From Chelativorans sp. YIM 93263 (GTDB lineage: Bacteria; Pseudomonadota; Alphaproteobacteria; Rhizobiales; Rhizobiaceae): DNA of 64,000 nt. Location of the stretch: the NCBI RefSeq assembly GCF_028767125.1, contig NZ_JAKCWP010000012.1, positions 21,627 through 85,626 of the forward strand, written 5' to 3'. The translations under genes and the position numbers were made by a program. The notes below the pieces were generated by a model, which saw only the letters and a list, made by a program, of their open reading frames with translations, was not told the origin of the DNA and ran no database searches. Shown here in pieces: positions 8,060 to 17,554 of this stretch (position 1 is its first letter; each line of letters begins with the position of its first letter).

Positions 8060-11000
8060 CTACCCGTTGCTTTCGTTCTGTTCAAGCAGGGCGCGCACCA
8101 GCGCTTCGTCAATTTCACCCGTCGCTTTCAGGTTATTCTGTTCCTGGAAGGTCTTGATCGCCGTGCGTGTCTTTTCGCCCATGATCCCGTCGGGCGGCCC
8201 GGCATCGAACCCGGCATTGTTGAGAATGAGCTGGACGTTCGTGATCGCACGCTTCATGTCCACGCCGGCCGTGCTTTCCCGATCGAGCTTCCACGCGGCG
8301 GGAATATCGACGACATTCGCCTGAGCATCCGCCTCGTGCGCCTGCCACAGCTCGGCTTTGGCCTTGGCCCTTTCAAGCTCCTCTTCCGGAACCGCGCTTG
8401 CGATCTCATCGCGCTTGGCGGCGGCGTCCCCGTCTCCCGATTCTGCGGCGATGGCAAACCATTTGTAGGCTTCTGCCAAGTCGCGTGGCATGCCGACGCC
8501 CTTTGCCGAAAGGATGCCGACGTTGACCTGACTGTCCGGTACGCCGAGCTCCGCCGCTTTCAGAAACCAGCGCGCCGCGGAGTCATTGTCGGCCGATCCG
8601 TTGGTTCCAACCGCGAAGAGCACGCCGAGATTGTGCATGGCGCTGGCGTTGCCCTGTTTTGCGGCCTTCAAATACCAGGTCTTGGCCTCCTCGATGTCGC
8701 GATCGACGCCGAGTCCTTTTTCATGAATGTTTCCCAGCCGATACTGCGCGGGCGCAAGACCCCGCTCAGCGCTCAGGCGATACCACTCGGCCGCCTCAGC
8801 CAGATCCGCTTCCACGCCCTCGCCGTTGGAATAGCGTTGGGCGATTTCGAAAAGTGCCTCGGGATTGCCCCCGGCCGCAGCATGGCGCAGGGCCGCCGGG
8901 CCGATCTCCTCCGGAATTACCGGAATGGCGGTGACGCTCTCGACCGGTGCGTCTGCCGACTCGTCCTGTCGCAGCGATGCGGCCGTGATCGACGCGGGTG
9001 GCACCGAATCGAGGCCCGCCGGCGGCTTCGATGCGGTTGAAAGCGGGTCGGGACCGGTCGAGTCCGCTGCCTGCGGTACGGCCTGCCGCACGGGGGTGGA
9101 TTGCTCGGGAATAGTCCCCGTAACGGTTTCGTCCTGTTCGATGGAAGCGGGTTCTGCCTGTACCGTCCGATCCGCCTCGGTGGGTTCCTCTTGAGAGATC
9201 TCCGTTTCTTCCGCCGGGGCATCTGTTCCCGATACGAAGGCCTTCTGCAAGCTGTCGGGAAGCATAGATTTTCCGAAATACACGCCGCTTCCGGCGAGTA
9301 TTGCGATGCCCGTTAACGTGAGCAGTGCCTTGTTGCGCCGCCGGAAAAGTCCCCCAAGGCCCGATTTGCGCCCCTTCTCCGCGGACGTCGAGCGGTTTTG
9401 TTTGGAGATTTCCGCTTCCGCCGCCGCGGCCTTTGCGGCGCGCCGCGCAGCCGCAACAAAATCTGACTGGGCGGTATCCGTCTCGGACTTCTCCGCCTCG
9501 TCGCCCTCGTCACGCACCCGGCGCAATATGGCATTGAGGTCCGGTGCGCCGGAGCCTGGCTCCAGCGGCTCGTTGATGCGCTCGGGGTCGATTTCGGGTT
9601 CCGGGGCTGTCTCCTCGTACGTCCAGTCCGTTTCGCCGGTTTCCATCGTCAATGGTTCTTCCGGCTCGGCATCGACTTCGAAATCGGCATCGACTTCGGA
9701 ATCGGCTTCGCTCTGGCCGGAAAGCGCCTTGGAAAGACCGCCCAACATCGTATTCTTGGAAGGTGCGGCTTCATCGTCCTCTCGAAGCGCCGCCTCGGCA
9801 GCCTTCGCAGCCGCTTCAGCCGGACTGCGCTGGTGGAATTCTTCCTCGAAGGCCGCGGTATCCTCGTCGGAGAACCCTTCGTACGGATCGATCGAGGGGG
9901 TGCTTTCGACGGCAACGTTCCGATCCGCCACAGCTTCCGCCTTGCCGCCTGCTTCGAGTTCGCCGAGACGCGCGACGATTTTCAAAAGCGTGTCATGCAC
10001 CGCCTCGAATGTGCGGGCGTTACGCTCGTCGGACTTGCGCGTCAGCGCTTCCAGCTTCTGCAGCTCTTCCGTCAACTGGCTGTCGTTGCGCGTATCCGCT
10101 TTCTCCGACGTTTTCCGAACGGCCTGCTCCGCGGCTTGCCGTGCCGCCTCCAGCATCTCGGCGTGATATGCGCTGATGGAATGCTCGATATTTTCCAGGC
10201 GTGGTGCGATCGCCTCGCCTGTTGCCGCCTGGGAATCCGTGCTGGCAAGCTGGCCCGCAAGCGCGCTTATCTGTGCTTCCAGATTCTGGATCATTCCCAG
10301 ATCGATGCCGGACACAGGCTGCGGTTCTTCCTGCAGCCGGGCGGCTATTTCATCCAGCCGCGCCTGCAGGGCCCGCAATTCCGGGTTGTCCTGGGTGGCC
10401 TCACGCAGCGCCTCGATGCGCTCCGACAATTCATTGAACCGCTTGTCCAGAGCCTCGCCCAAGCCCGGTTCGCTCTCTCCGGGCTGGTCCAGCCGCTCGA
10501 TGACCTCGCCAAGCCGGGCCTGAAGTGCCTCGAACTGGCTCTGCTCCTGATGGAAAGCTTCGTCCTGACGCTTCTCCAGATGGACGAAAAGCTCCGAGAA
10601 CCGGTTTTCCAGCGCCGCCATGAGCTCGGATTCGCGCTCGTGGGGTACCGAATCGAGTTTTCTCGACAGCTCCGCGATGTGTCCCGTCAGGTGTTCCACA
10701 AGCTGCTCGGGCACGCCCGTCTGCTGTGCGATCTCATCGACGCGGTCCGACAGCGTATTGAGACGCTCGACAATGACGCTACCACTTTTCTCCTGCACCA
10801 GTTCGTCGATCTGGCTGGCCAGCGAGGCGATACGCGCTTCCACGCGCTCCAGTGGCGCGGGGTCGACGCTTTGCGAGCGGATGACCGCCGTCGAGGCCGT
10901 TATCGCGCGGGAGATTTCGTCCAGCCGCTCTTCGATGAGCGTATGCAGATCCGACTGATCGGGCGTATGGGTCTCGGCGAATTGCACGAGTGATTTGCTC

Positions 11001-11695
11001 AGCTCGCCGACTTTATCCTCGAGTGTGCGCAGGGACTTGGTGTCGGGCAGTTTTCCGATCGCGGCACTGATATCCTCAATCCGCGAATGCAGCCGGCCCA
11101 TTGCCGTATCGGATATGTCTTCTTGCCCTTTGGCCGGGGGAGCGTCGTCGCGCAAAAGCTCTGTGAGGGCGGATCTGACCTGCTCCAGTTCCAGCCGCAG
11201 CACCTTGGCGTTCTTGTCATCGCTGCGCTCCGCCAGCCGGCTGATCGCAGCCGAAAGACGGTCGAACTCGGCGCTGAGTTCCGGGCTGACGAACGCCGCG
11301 GGTATGTTCGCAAGGAGACTTGCTATTTCTTCGCGGAGCGCGCCGATCTCCCGGCGAACCCCGAAATTGACCATGGCCTGCACGTCCTCGCGCAGGGTGT
11401 TGAGTTCGTTGGACAGCTTCTCGGCGGACACGCTTTCACCGTCGCGGTGCCGCAGCGCTTCGACTTCCGCGGCGATCCGCTCCAGGGTCGCGCGTGGAAG
11501 ATCTTCCCCGCCAACCCGCGCTGTCAGCGGCTTTCTCTCCGCTCCGCTCGACCGGGGGGTGGATTCGCGGCTTTCAAGCGCGCTCTCGAGCCTTTCGGCG
11601 AGGTTGTCGAGGGTTCGGTTGATTTCCTCAAATGCGCTTCCGGAACGCTGCCGCCCGGTGGTAAGGGGATCCAGTTGGGACCGCTTGCTATTCAT
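8060..11695 (-). CDS. PodJ-like polarity protein: coiled coils, one TM helix, Sel1 repeats, peptidoglycan-binding domain
   Basis: 1211 residues. About 1-560 are heptad-rich, acidic coiled coil; 560-780 are acidic and low-complexity. A basic patch and a single membrane helix follow at about 790-808, then a disordered, Pro/Glu/Thr-rich periplasmic linker. About 940-1100 hold four Sel1/TPR-like repeats (patterns such as AAEWYRLSAERG and AAKTWYLKAAKQG-like helices), and 1148-1211 form a PG_binding_1 domain with GPPDGIMG and KTRTAIKTFQ. This architecture matches the long PodJ-type organiser of the cell pole in Caulobacter and rhizobia. Polar function is inferred from architecture; the sequence itself shows only the domains. 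It is transcribed alone, with no overlapping partner. Confidence 0.8.
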   Translation of the reverse strand: MNSKRSQLDPLTTGRQRSGSAFEEINRTLDNLAERLESALESRESTPRSSGAERKPLTARVGGEDLPRATLERIAAEVEALRHRDGESVSAEKLSNELNTLREDVQAMVNFGVRREIGALREEIASLLANIPAAFVSPELSAEFDRLSAAISRLAERSDDKNAKVLRLELEQVRSALTELLRDDAPPAKGQEDISDTAMGRLHSRIEDISAAIGKLPDTKSLRTLEDKVGELSKSLVQFAETHTPDQSDLHTLIEERLDEISRAITASTAVIRSQSVDPAPLERVEARIASLASQIDELVQEKSGSVIVERLNTLSDRVDEIAQQTGVPEQLVEHLTGHIAELSRKLDSVPHERESELMAALENRFSELFVHLEKRQDEAFHQEQSQFEALQARLGEVIERLDQPGESEPGLGEALDKRFNELSERIEALREATQDNPELRALQARLDEIAARLQEEPQPVSGIDLGMIQNLEAQISALAGQLASTDSQAATGEAIAPRLENIEHSISAYHAEMLEAARQAAEQAVRKTSEKADTRNDSQLTEELQKLEALTRKSDERNARTFEAVHDTLLKIVARLGELEAGGKAEAVADRNVAVESTPSIDPYEGFSDEDTAAFEEEFHQRSPAEAAAKAAEAALREDDEAAPSKNTMLGGLSKALSGQSEADSEVDADFEVDAEPEEPLTMETGETDWTYEETAPEPEIDPERINEPLEPGSGAPDLNAILRRVRDEGDEAEKSETDTAQSDFVAAARRAAKAAAAEAEISKQNRSTSAEKGRKSGLGGLFRRRNKALLTLTGIAILAGSGVYFGKSMLPDSLQKAFVSGTDAPAEETEISQEEPTEADRTVQAEPASIEQDETVTGTIPEQSTPVRQAVPQAADSTGPDPLSTASKPPAGLDSVPPASITAASLRQDESADAPVESVTAIPVIPEEIGPAALRHAAAGGNPEALFEIAQRYSNGEGVEADLAEAAEWYRLSAERGLAPAQYRLGNIHEKGLGVDRDIEEAKTWYLKAAKQGNASAMHNLGVLFAVGTNGSADNDSAARWFLKAAELGVPDSQVNVGILSAKGVGMPRDLAEAYKWFAIAAESGDGDAAAKRDEIASAVPEEELERAKAKAELWQAHEADAQANVVDIPAAWKLDRESTAGVDMKRAITNVQLILNNAGFDAGPPDGIMGEKTRTAIKTFQEQNNLKATGEIDEALVRALLEQNESNG

Positions 11696-11895
11696 CAGAA
11701 CGCCCGCCTTCGCCGCTAAGACATCTACGGGGATACTCTTGGAAGCACGCTTGGCTGAAACCGGCTCCTATATCCCCGACCGCGAATCCCATCGTCCCAA
11801 AGGCGCCTGGAATCCCGATGCAGGAACAATCGATGATCGTGGTAAACAGCAGGTTAATTCTCTTCTCGCCGTATTGTGATGCGGGAAAATCGCAT

Positions 11896-11924
11896 TTGAC
11901 GTTTACGATCACGTAAAAAATAAT
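11896..11924 (+). promoter_or_regulatory. Putative promoter with an inverted-repeat operator upstream of the beta-oxidation operon
   Basis: TTGACG (11896-11901), 17 bases, then AATAAT (11919-11924). The spacer carries a perfect inverted repeat, TTTACG-ATCA-CGTAAA (11902-11917). A repressor bound there would block RNA polymerase. The position, about 175 bases before the thiolase start, fits a fatty-acid or acyl-CoA responsive regulator such as the LiuR/FadP-type proteins, but that link is inference. The rest of the 403-base gap between 11696 and 12098 holds nothing else that I recognise. Confidence 0.5.
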
Positions 11925-12098
11925 TAGATCCGTAGGGCCGCAAAAATGCCGGTGAAGGACCGATTGGGTGTGGAACGCTTCCTCGAGAATGCCCGATCCG
12001 CATTTGCGGTGTGGAATGGCGATGGCACTGCCGACAGAGGCGTTCTAAAGTGCCGCCGCACGCGGGCTGAGATTCGCATTTGACCGGAGGTAACGGAA

Positions 12099-13307
12099 AT
12101 GGCTGGAGCATATGTCTATGACGCCGTGCGTACACCGCGTGGGCGCGGGAAGAAGGACGGTGCGCTGCACGAGGTGCCGGCGGTCCGCCTGGCGGCAAAG
12201 ACACTGAAAGCAGTGCGTGAGAGGAACGGCCTCGACACCGCGCTGGTTGACGACATCATATTCGGCTGCGTTGACCCCGTGGGCGAAGCAGGATCGGTGA
12301 TCCCCCGCGCGGCCGCTTTCGAGGCCGGCTATGACGACACGGCGCCGGGGATGCAGATTTCCCGCTTCTGCGCCTCAGGGCTCGACGCCATCAATCTTGG
12401 GGCGGCGAAGATCACCGGCGGATCGGACCAGATCGTCATTGCCGGCGGGGTGGAATCCATGTCACGCGTCGGCATGGGCATGTCGGGCGGCGCCTGGTTC
12501 ATGGATCCATCGGTGGGGCTGCCCGCCTATTTCATGCCGCAGGGCGTTTCGGCCGACCTGATCGCCACCAAGTACGGCTTCTCCCGCGACGATGTGGACG
12601 CCTATGCAGTGGAGAGCCAGAAGCGGGCGAAAAACGCCTGGGACAAGGGTTATTTCAAAAAATCCGTCATCCCCGTCGAGGACCAGAACGGGCTCACCAT
12701 TCTGGACCGTGACGAGCACATGCGCCCCGAAACGGACATGCAGTCTCTGGCGTCGCTCGATCCTTCATTCGTCAAGCCGGGCGAAATGGGCGGCTTCGAC
12801 GCCGTAGCCATTCAGCGCTACCCGGAGCTGGAGGCTATCGACCACGTTCACCACGCGGGCAATTCCTCCGGCATCGTCGACGGCGCGGCGGCTGTTCTGC
12901 TTGGCTCGAAGAAAGCAGGCAAGGCGCTGGGGCTGAAGCCGCGCGCGAAAATCCGCGCCTATACCAATATCGGCTCAGAGCCGGCCATCATGCTGACCGG
13001 GCCGGTGGACGTAACGAAGAAGCTTCTGACGAAGGCGAAGATGAAGCTCTCGGACATCGATTTGTTCGAGCTGAACGAGGCCTTCGCCGCGGTCGTCCTG
13101 CGCTACATCCACGCCTACGACATCGACCGCGAGAAGATCAATGTGAATGGCGGCGCCATCGCCATGGGGCATCCGCTGGGCGCGACCGGCGCCATGATCT
13201 TCGGCACGGTGCTCGATGAGATGGAGCGGCGCGATCTCAACACCGCCCTGGTCACGCTCTGCATCGGAGCCGGGATGGGCACGGCGACGATCATCGAGCG
13301 GGTATAA
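12099..13307 (+). CDS. Acetyl-CoA C-acyltransferase (thiolase, FadA-like)
   Basis: 402 residues, normal length for a type II thiolase. Active-site Cys91 lies in RFCASGLD, the catalytic His in GGAIAMGHPLGATGA and the second Cys in TLCIGAGMG near the C-terminus. It catalyses thiolytic cleavage of 3-ketoacyl-CoA in the last step of beta-oxidation. A strong ribosome binding site (GGAGG) precedes the ATG. It is followed after 15 bases by the FadJ-like gene, so the two encode the beta and alpha parts of a trifunctional-type complex. Confidence 0.93.
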   Translation: MAGAYVYDAVRTPRGRGKKDGALHEVPAVRLAAKTLKAVRERNGLDTALVDDIIFGCVDPVGEAGSVIPRAAAFEAGYDDTAPGMQISRFCASGLDAINLGAAKITGGSDQIVIAGGVESMSRVGMGMSGGAWFMDPSVGLPAYFMPQGVSADLIATKYGFSRDDVDAYAVESQKRAKNAWDKGYFKKSVIPVEDQNGLTILDRDEHMRPETDMQSLASLDPSFVKPGEMGGFDAVAIQRYPELEAIDHVHHAGNSSGIVDGAAAVLLGSKKAGKALGLKPRAKIRAYTNIGSEPAIMLTGPVDVTKKLLTKAKMKLSDIDLFELNEAFAAVVLRYIHAYDIDREKINVNGGAIAMGHPLGATGAMIFGTVLDEMERRDLNTALVTLCIGAGMGTATIIERV

Positions 13308-13322
13308 GGGAAGGATCACACA

Positions 13323-15545
13323 ATGTCCGAGTACAAGAACTTCACCCTGGACACGGACGCCGCCGGAGTCGCGCTCGTCACCTGGGACATGCCGGAGCGC
13401 TCCATGAACGTCTTCACCGAAGAGGTGATGGACGAACTGGAGGCGATCATCGAACGAGTGGCCGGAGACGACAAAACTAAAGGCGCGGTCATCACCTCCG
13501 GCAAGGAAAGCTTCTCCGGCGGTGCCGATCTCACCATGTTGCAGAAGATCCTGGCGCGGTTTGAGAAGCAGAAGGCAAAGGACCGCAAGAAAGCGGTGAA
13601 GCAGCTTTTCGACGATGCCGGGCGAATGAGCTGGCTCTGGCGCAAGCTGGAAACCTCCGGCAAGCCTTGGGTTGCCGCAATCAACGGCACCTGCATGGGC
13701 GGCGCATTCGAGCTGTCGCTGGCCTGCCATGGCCGGGTGGTGGCTGATAGCGACGCGGTGAAGATGGCGCTGCCGGAAGTGAAAGTCGGCATCTTCCCCG
13801 GCGCGGGCGGAACGCAGCGCGTGCCGCGCCTGGCGAACCCACAGGACGCCTTGCAGATGATGACGACGGGCCGGAGCCTTTCGCCCGAAAAGGCGAAGGC
13901 CATGGGGCTTGTCCACGAGGTGGTGGCGCCGGGGCAACTCGTCGATGCCGCAAAAAAGATGATCAAGGACGGGCTGACATCGGTTCAGCCTTGGGACGAG
14001 AAGGGTTTCAAGCTTCCGGGCGGGCCGGTCTATTCGCCCGCGGGTGCCAATCTCTGGCCGCCGGCTATCGCTATTCTGCGACGCGAAACCTACGGCAATT
14101 ACCCCGCCGCGGCGGCGATCCTGAAGAGCGTGTACGAAGGGTTGCTCGTTCCCTTTGATACGGGCCTGACGGTTGAGCAGCGCTATTTCACCGAGATCCT
14201 CCAGTCGGGCGAGGCGGCGGCGATGATCCGCTCGCTTTTCGTGTCGCTCCAGGAACTCAACAAGGGCGCGCGCCGGCCGGAAGCCGTGCCGGTCAAGAAA
14301 TTCGCGAAAGTGGGCGTTCTGGGCGCCGGCTTCATGGGCGCCGGCATCGCCTATGTCATGGCCGAGGCGGGTATTCCCGTCGTGCTGATCGACCGGGATC
14401 AAGCGGCAACCGACAAGGGCAAGGCACATTCGGCCGGCCTGATGGACAAGCTCATCGAAAAGGGCCGTGCGACCAAGGCTGACAAGGAAAAGCTGCTTTC
14501 ACGTATCACCGCCACCACCGATTATGCCGAACTGAAAGACGTCGACATGGTCATCGAGGCGGTATTCGAGGATTCGGACGTGAAAAAGGAGGTGATCGAG
14601 AAGGCCGAGGCGGTCCTGAAACCTTCTGCAATCTTCGCCTCGAACACCTCCACCATCCCGATCACCAATCTGGCGGAGTTCTCCAAGCGGCCGAAGAATT
14701 TCATCGGCGTTCACTTCTTCTCGCCCGTCGACAAGATGAAGCTTGTCGAGGTGATTCTGGGCAAGGACACTTCCGACAAGGCGCTGGCGGCGGCGATGGA
14801 CTATGCGCGGGCTATCAAGAAGACGCCCATCATCGTCAACGACACGCGCGGCTTCTTCGTCAATCGCTGCGTCCTGCGCTACATGCAGGAAGCCTATTCC
14901 ATGCTGATCGAGGGCGTGCCCCCAGCCATGATCGAAAACGCGGCGAAGATGGCCGGCATGCCGGTCGGGCCGTTGGCGCTGACGGACGAAACGGCTATCG
15001 ATCTCGCCCAGAAGATCATGAAGCAGACCGTCCGCGATCTTGGAGATAAGGCGGTCGACCCGCGCCAGGTGGTGCTGATCGATACTATGGTCGACAAGTT
15101 TGGACGCCTAGGTCGCAAGAACGGCAAGGGCTTTTACGACTACCCCGCAAAGCCTGCCAAGAAGCGCCTGTGGCCCGGCCTGAAGGATCTTTATCCGCAA
15201 CGGGATCCGGATGGGATCGACGTGCAGGAGTTGAAGGACAGGCTTCTCTATGCGATGGCGCTGGAGGCTGCGCGGCTGATCCAGCAAGGAGTTGTCAGCG
15301 ATCCGCGCGAGGCCGATGTCGGCTCTATCCTGTCCTTCGGTTTCGCTCCGTATACGGGCGGCGTTCTCTCCTATATCGACGGTATCGGCACGGCCCGCTT
15401 CGTGGGGCATGCCAAACGCCTGCAAAGGAAGTTCGGCAAACAGTTCAAGCCGCCCAAGCTGCTCGTGGAGATGGCCGAGAGCGGAACCACCTTCTACGAA
15501 CAGTTTCCGCCGACGGACGCGAGCGGAGCACGGAAGGCCGCCTGA
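13323..15545 (+). CDS. 3-hydroxyacyl-CoA dehydrogenase / enoyl-CoA hydratase (FadJ/FadB-like)
   Basis: 740 residues, the size of the fatty-acid oxidation alpha subunit. The N-terminal crotonase domain (about 10-200) has the oxyanion-hole segment GTCMGGAFE and the GAGGTQRVPRL motif. The NAD-binding domain starts near residue 328 with GVLGAGFMGAG, and the C-terminal 3-hydroxyacyl-CoA dehydrogenase domains include SNTSTIPI and HFFSPVDKMKLVE. It hydrates enoyl-CoA and oxidises L-3-hydroxyacyl-CoA. Downstream, the thioesterase gene begins 6 bases after the stop. Confidence 0.94.
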   Translation: MSEYKNFTLDTDAAGVALVTWDMPERSMNVFTEEVMDELEAIIERVAGDDKTKGAVITSGKESFSGGADLTMLQKILARFEKQKAKDRKKAVKQLFDDAGRMSWLWRKLETSGKPWVAAINGTCMGGAFELSLACHGRVVADSDAVKMALPEVKVGIFPGAGGTQRVPRLANPQDALQMMTTGRSLSPEKAKAMGLVHEVVAPGQLVDAAKKMIKDGLTSVQPWDEKGFKLPGGPVYSPAGANLWPPAIAILRRETYGNYPAAAAILKSVYEGLLVPFDTGLTVEQRYFTEILQSGEAAAMIRSLFVSLQELNKGARRPEAVPVKKFAKVGVLGAGFMGAGIAYVMAEAGIPVVLIDRDQAATDKGKAHSAGLMDKLIEKGRATKADKEKLLSRITATTDYAELKDVDMVIEAVFEDSDVKKEVIEKAEAVLKPSAIFASNTSTIPITNLAEFSKRPKNFIGVHFFSPVDKMKLVEVILGKDTSDKALAAAMDYARAIKKTPIIVNDTRGFFVNRCVLRYMQEAYSMLIEGVPPAMIENAAKMAGMPVGPLALTDETAIDLAQKIMKQTVRDLGDKAVDPRQVVLIDTMVDKFGRLGRKNGKGFYDYPAKPAKKRLWPGLKDLYPQRDPDGIDVQELKDRLLYAMALEAARLIQQGVVSDPREADVGSILSFGFAPYTGGVLSYIDGIGTARFVGHAKRLQRKFGKQFKPPKLLVEMAESGTTFYEQFPPTDASGARKAA

Positions 15546-15551
15546 CCGCCA

Positions 15552-16109
15552 ATGTATACCTGGCTTCGTCTCATGCGCGTGGCCGCGACGTATCGGCGTC
15601 GCGGCCGGTTTACCGCGGACAGCGAAAGCAGGCTGGCGTTTCGCTGCCTGCCCACTGACATCGACATGAATCTCCACCTCAACAATGCCCGCTACATGAT
15701 GCTGGCAGACATGGGGCGGATCGACATTTTCCTGCGCAGCGGGCTGGTGACGGAATCGCGCAAACGCCGCTGGGGCCCGCTGCTCGGCGGGCTTCAGGTT
15801 GCCTATGTGCGCGAGATTCGCCTCTGGAAGCGTTTCACCCTGGTATCTACCGTGGAGACCTGGCATGAGCGGCAGATCGTCGGCCGGCATCGTTTCGTGC
15901 TCGACGACAGCCGCACGGCGGCGATCATTCTGACCACCGGCGGCGTTTATGATTTCGCCAATCGGCGCTTCGTTCCGATCGATGAAGTCATGGCCACCAT
16001 CGGCATTGATGCACCTCCGCGCCCGCCGAGCGACGAGGAACAAGCTTTCATGGATTCGCATCAGGGTTTGCGCGAGATGGCGAAGAAAGCGAATGTGGGA
16101 CTTTCCTAG
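15552..16109 (+). CDS. Acyl-CoA thioesterase family protein (hot-dog fold, 4HBT/THEM6-like)
   Basis: 185 residues. The segment DIDMNLHLNNARYM carries the Asp/His/Asn pattern of 4-hydroxybenzoyl-CoA thioesterase-like hot-dog enzymes, and later strands fit the same fold. It probably hydrolyses acyl-CoA thioesters. It lies 6 bases after the FadJ-like stop with no strong ribosome binding site, so coupling to that gene is likely. The substrate is not predictable. Confidence 0.8.
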   Translation: MYTWLRLMRVAATYRRRGRFTADSESRLAFRCLPTDIDMNLHLNNARYMMLADMGRIDIFLRSGLVTESRKRRWGPLLGGLQVAYVREIRLWKRFTLVSTVETWHERQIVGRHRFVLDDSRTAAIILTTGGVYDFANRRFVPIDEVMATIGIDAPPRPPSDEEQAFMDSHQGLREMAKKANVGLS

Positions 16110-16157
16110 ACCGCACGAGCCCTCTACGCTGTCGGACACGCGAACAGAGGAGGTCCT

Positions 16158-16808
16158 ATGCCCACGACAATCGACTATTACGTGACGTCCTTGTCGCCCT
16201 TTTCCTATCTCGGCCACAAGGCGTTGCGCGCCGTGGCGGAGAAGCATGGGGCAACGCTCAATGCCAAGCCCTTCAAGCTGTTCGACATTTTTGCCCATTC
16301 GGGGGCTGTCCCGCCTGGCAAGCGACCCTTGGTGCGCCAACGCTACCGCTTCGTGGAGTTGCAGCGCGTCGCTGATTACCGTGGCCTGCCGATCAACCCG
16401 AAGCCGAGTTACTGGCCGGTCGATCCGGCGCTTGCCGACCGCACGATCATCGCGGTCATCGATTCGGGGCACGATCCGCTCGACTACATGGAGCGCGTTT
16501 TCGCTGCGTTGTGGGTGAATGAGGAGGATATTGCCGATCGCGCCGTGCTTGCCGCGCATCTTCGCGAATCGGGGTTCGATTCCGAGACAATTCTGCCGGC
16601 CGCCGAAGCGCCTCAAACAGCCGAGATCTACGCCCGTAACACGCAGGATGCGATAGCGGCCGATGCGGTCGGCGCTCCCGCCTACGTTCTGAACGGGGAG
16701 GTATTTTGGGGGCAGGATCGGATCGAGTATCTCGACCACGCCTTGACGAGTGCCCGGAAGACCTTTTCCTCGGAGCGGTTTATGGACAAGGAGCGTCGGG
16801 CGGGTTAG
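16158..16808 (+). CDS. 2-hydroxychromene-2-carboxylate isomerase / GST-kappa family protein
   Basis: 216 residues with the DsbA-like thioredoxin fold of HCCA isomerase and kappa-class glutathione transferases. The N-terminal SLSPFSYLG supplies the Ser that activates glutathione, the cis-Pro loop is VGAPAYV, and GQDRIEYL is the usual C-terminal motif. It has a clear ribosome binding site (AGAGGAGG). Its place after beta-oxidation genes suggests detoxification or isomerisation of an oxidised acid, not necessarily naphthalene catabolism. Confidence 0.85.
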   Translation: MPTTIDYYVTSLSPFSYLGHKALRAVAEKHGATLNAKPFKLFDIFAHSGAVPPGKRPLVRQRYRFVELQRVADYRGLPINPKPSYWPVDPALADRTIIAVIDSGHDPLDYMERVFAALWVNEEDIADRAVLAAHLRESGFDSETILPAAEAPQTAEIYARNTQDAIAADAVGAPAYVLNGEVFWGQDRIEYLDHALTSARKTFSSERFMDKERRAG

Positions 16809-16814
16809 AACCGG

Positions 16815-16840
16815 TATACAGGCATTTTTTCCTTATACAG
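16815..16840 (+). promoter_or_regulatory. Direct repeat TATACAG x2 upstream of the S24 repressor gene
   Basis: Two exact copies of TATACAG (16815-16821 and 16834-16840), 19 bases apart start to start, lie just before the GTG start at 16862. They may be operator half-sites for autoregulation or may overlap the -10 region. No binding data can be inferred beyond the repeat itself. Confidence 0.35.
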
Positions 16841-16861
16841 TGTTCAAAGCGGAGGTGAAGG

Positions 16862-17497
16862 GTGCTTTCGCACGAGAAAGTCTGGGCTGCGATAGACGCG
16901 CTTGCCGCGCGGAATTCCCTCTCCGCCTCCGGGCTGGCAAAGAAAGCCGGGCTCGACTCCACTGCCTTCAATCGCTCCAAGAGATGTGCTGCCGACGGGC
17001 GCCCACGCTGGCCCTCGACCGAATCCATCGCCAAGGTGATGGAGGCGACGGGCGAGTCGCTTAGCGGCTTTGCGCATTTGGTGGACGGCGACGCGACTGC
17101 TTCTCCGCCACGCGCCAGCGTGCCGCTGATCGGCTTTGCACAGGCGGGGGCAGGCGGCTTCTTTACCGATGCCGGTTTTCCGGTCGGTCAGGGATGGGAG
17201 GAGATCGAGCTTCCGGGCCAGGTTCGCGATGGCGCCTATGCGCTGCAGGTGCAGGGCGACTCCATGCTGCCGCTTTATCGCGATGGCGACGTGCTGGTGG
17301 TGGACCCGGCCGCGAAGGTTCGCCGTGGCGACCGCGTCGTCGTAAGAACCATGGATGGCGAAGTCATGGCCAAGGTTCTGGAGCGCCAGACCACGCGGAA
17401 GATCGAGCTGCTATCGCTCAATCCCGAGCACCCGAACCGGACCTTCACCCAGGACGAAGTAGACTGGATGGCCCGGATCGTCTGGGCCACCCAATAG
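16862..17497 (+). CDS. LexA-like S24 family transcriptional repressor
   Basis: 211 residues. The N-terminal helix-turn-helix (about 8-75, with SASGLAKKAGLDSTAFNRS) differs from LexA. The C-terminal half is an S24 peptidase: a candidate autocleavage Ala-Gly in FAQAGAGGF, nucleophile Ser in GDSMLPLYRDGD, and the general-base Lys in GEVMAKVL. The start is GTG with AGGTGAAGG in front. It resembles phage CI/LexA-type switches, but no phage genes are near. The repeats upstream may be its operator. It is convergent with lysS. Confidence 0.85.
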   Translation: MLSHEKVWAAIDALAARNSLSASGLAKKAGLDSTAFNRSKRCAADGRPRWPSTESIAKVMEATGESLSGFAHLVDGDATASPPRASVPLIGFAQAGAGGFFTDAGFPVGQGWEEIELPGQVRDGAYALQVQGDSMLPLYRDGDVLVVDPAAKVRRGDRVVVRTMDGEVMAKVLERQTTRKIELLSLNPEHPNRTFTQDEVDWMARIVWATQ

Positions 17498-17554
17498 GCT
17501 GGTTTTCGCCGCCATTGTGCGACTGCAAGTGATTCCGCTTGCCTGCAGAACGCT

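Noticed and set aside
12975-14429. 484-residue open frame on the minus strand
   Set aside because: Antisense to thiolase and FadJ-like genes; no family signal.
15108-16739. 543-residue open frame on the minus strand
   Set aside because: Antisense to FadJ-like, thioesterase and isomerase genes that each have clear motifs.
16862-17497. S24 protein as the cell's LexA
   Set aside because: Its HTH differs from LexA and its upstream site is not GTTC-N7-GTTC.
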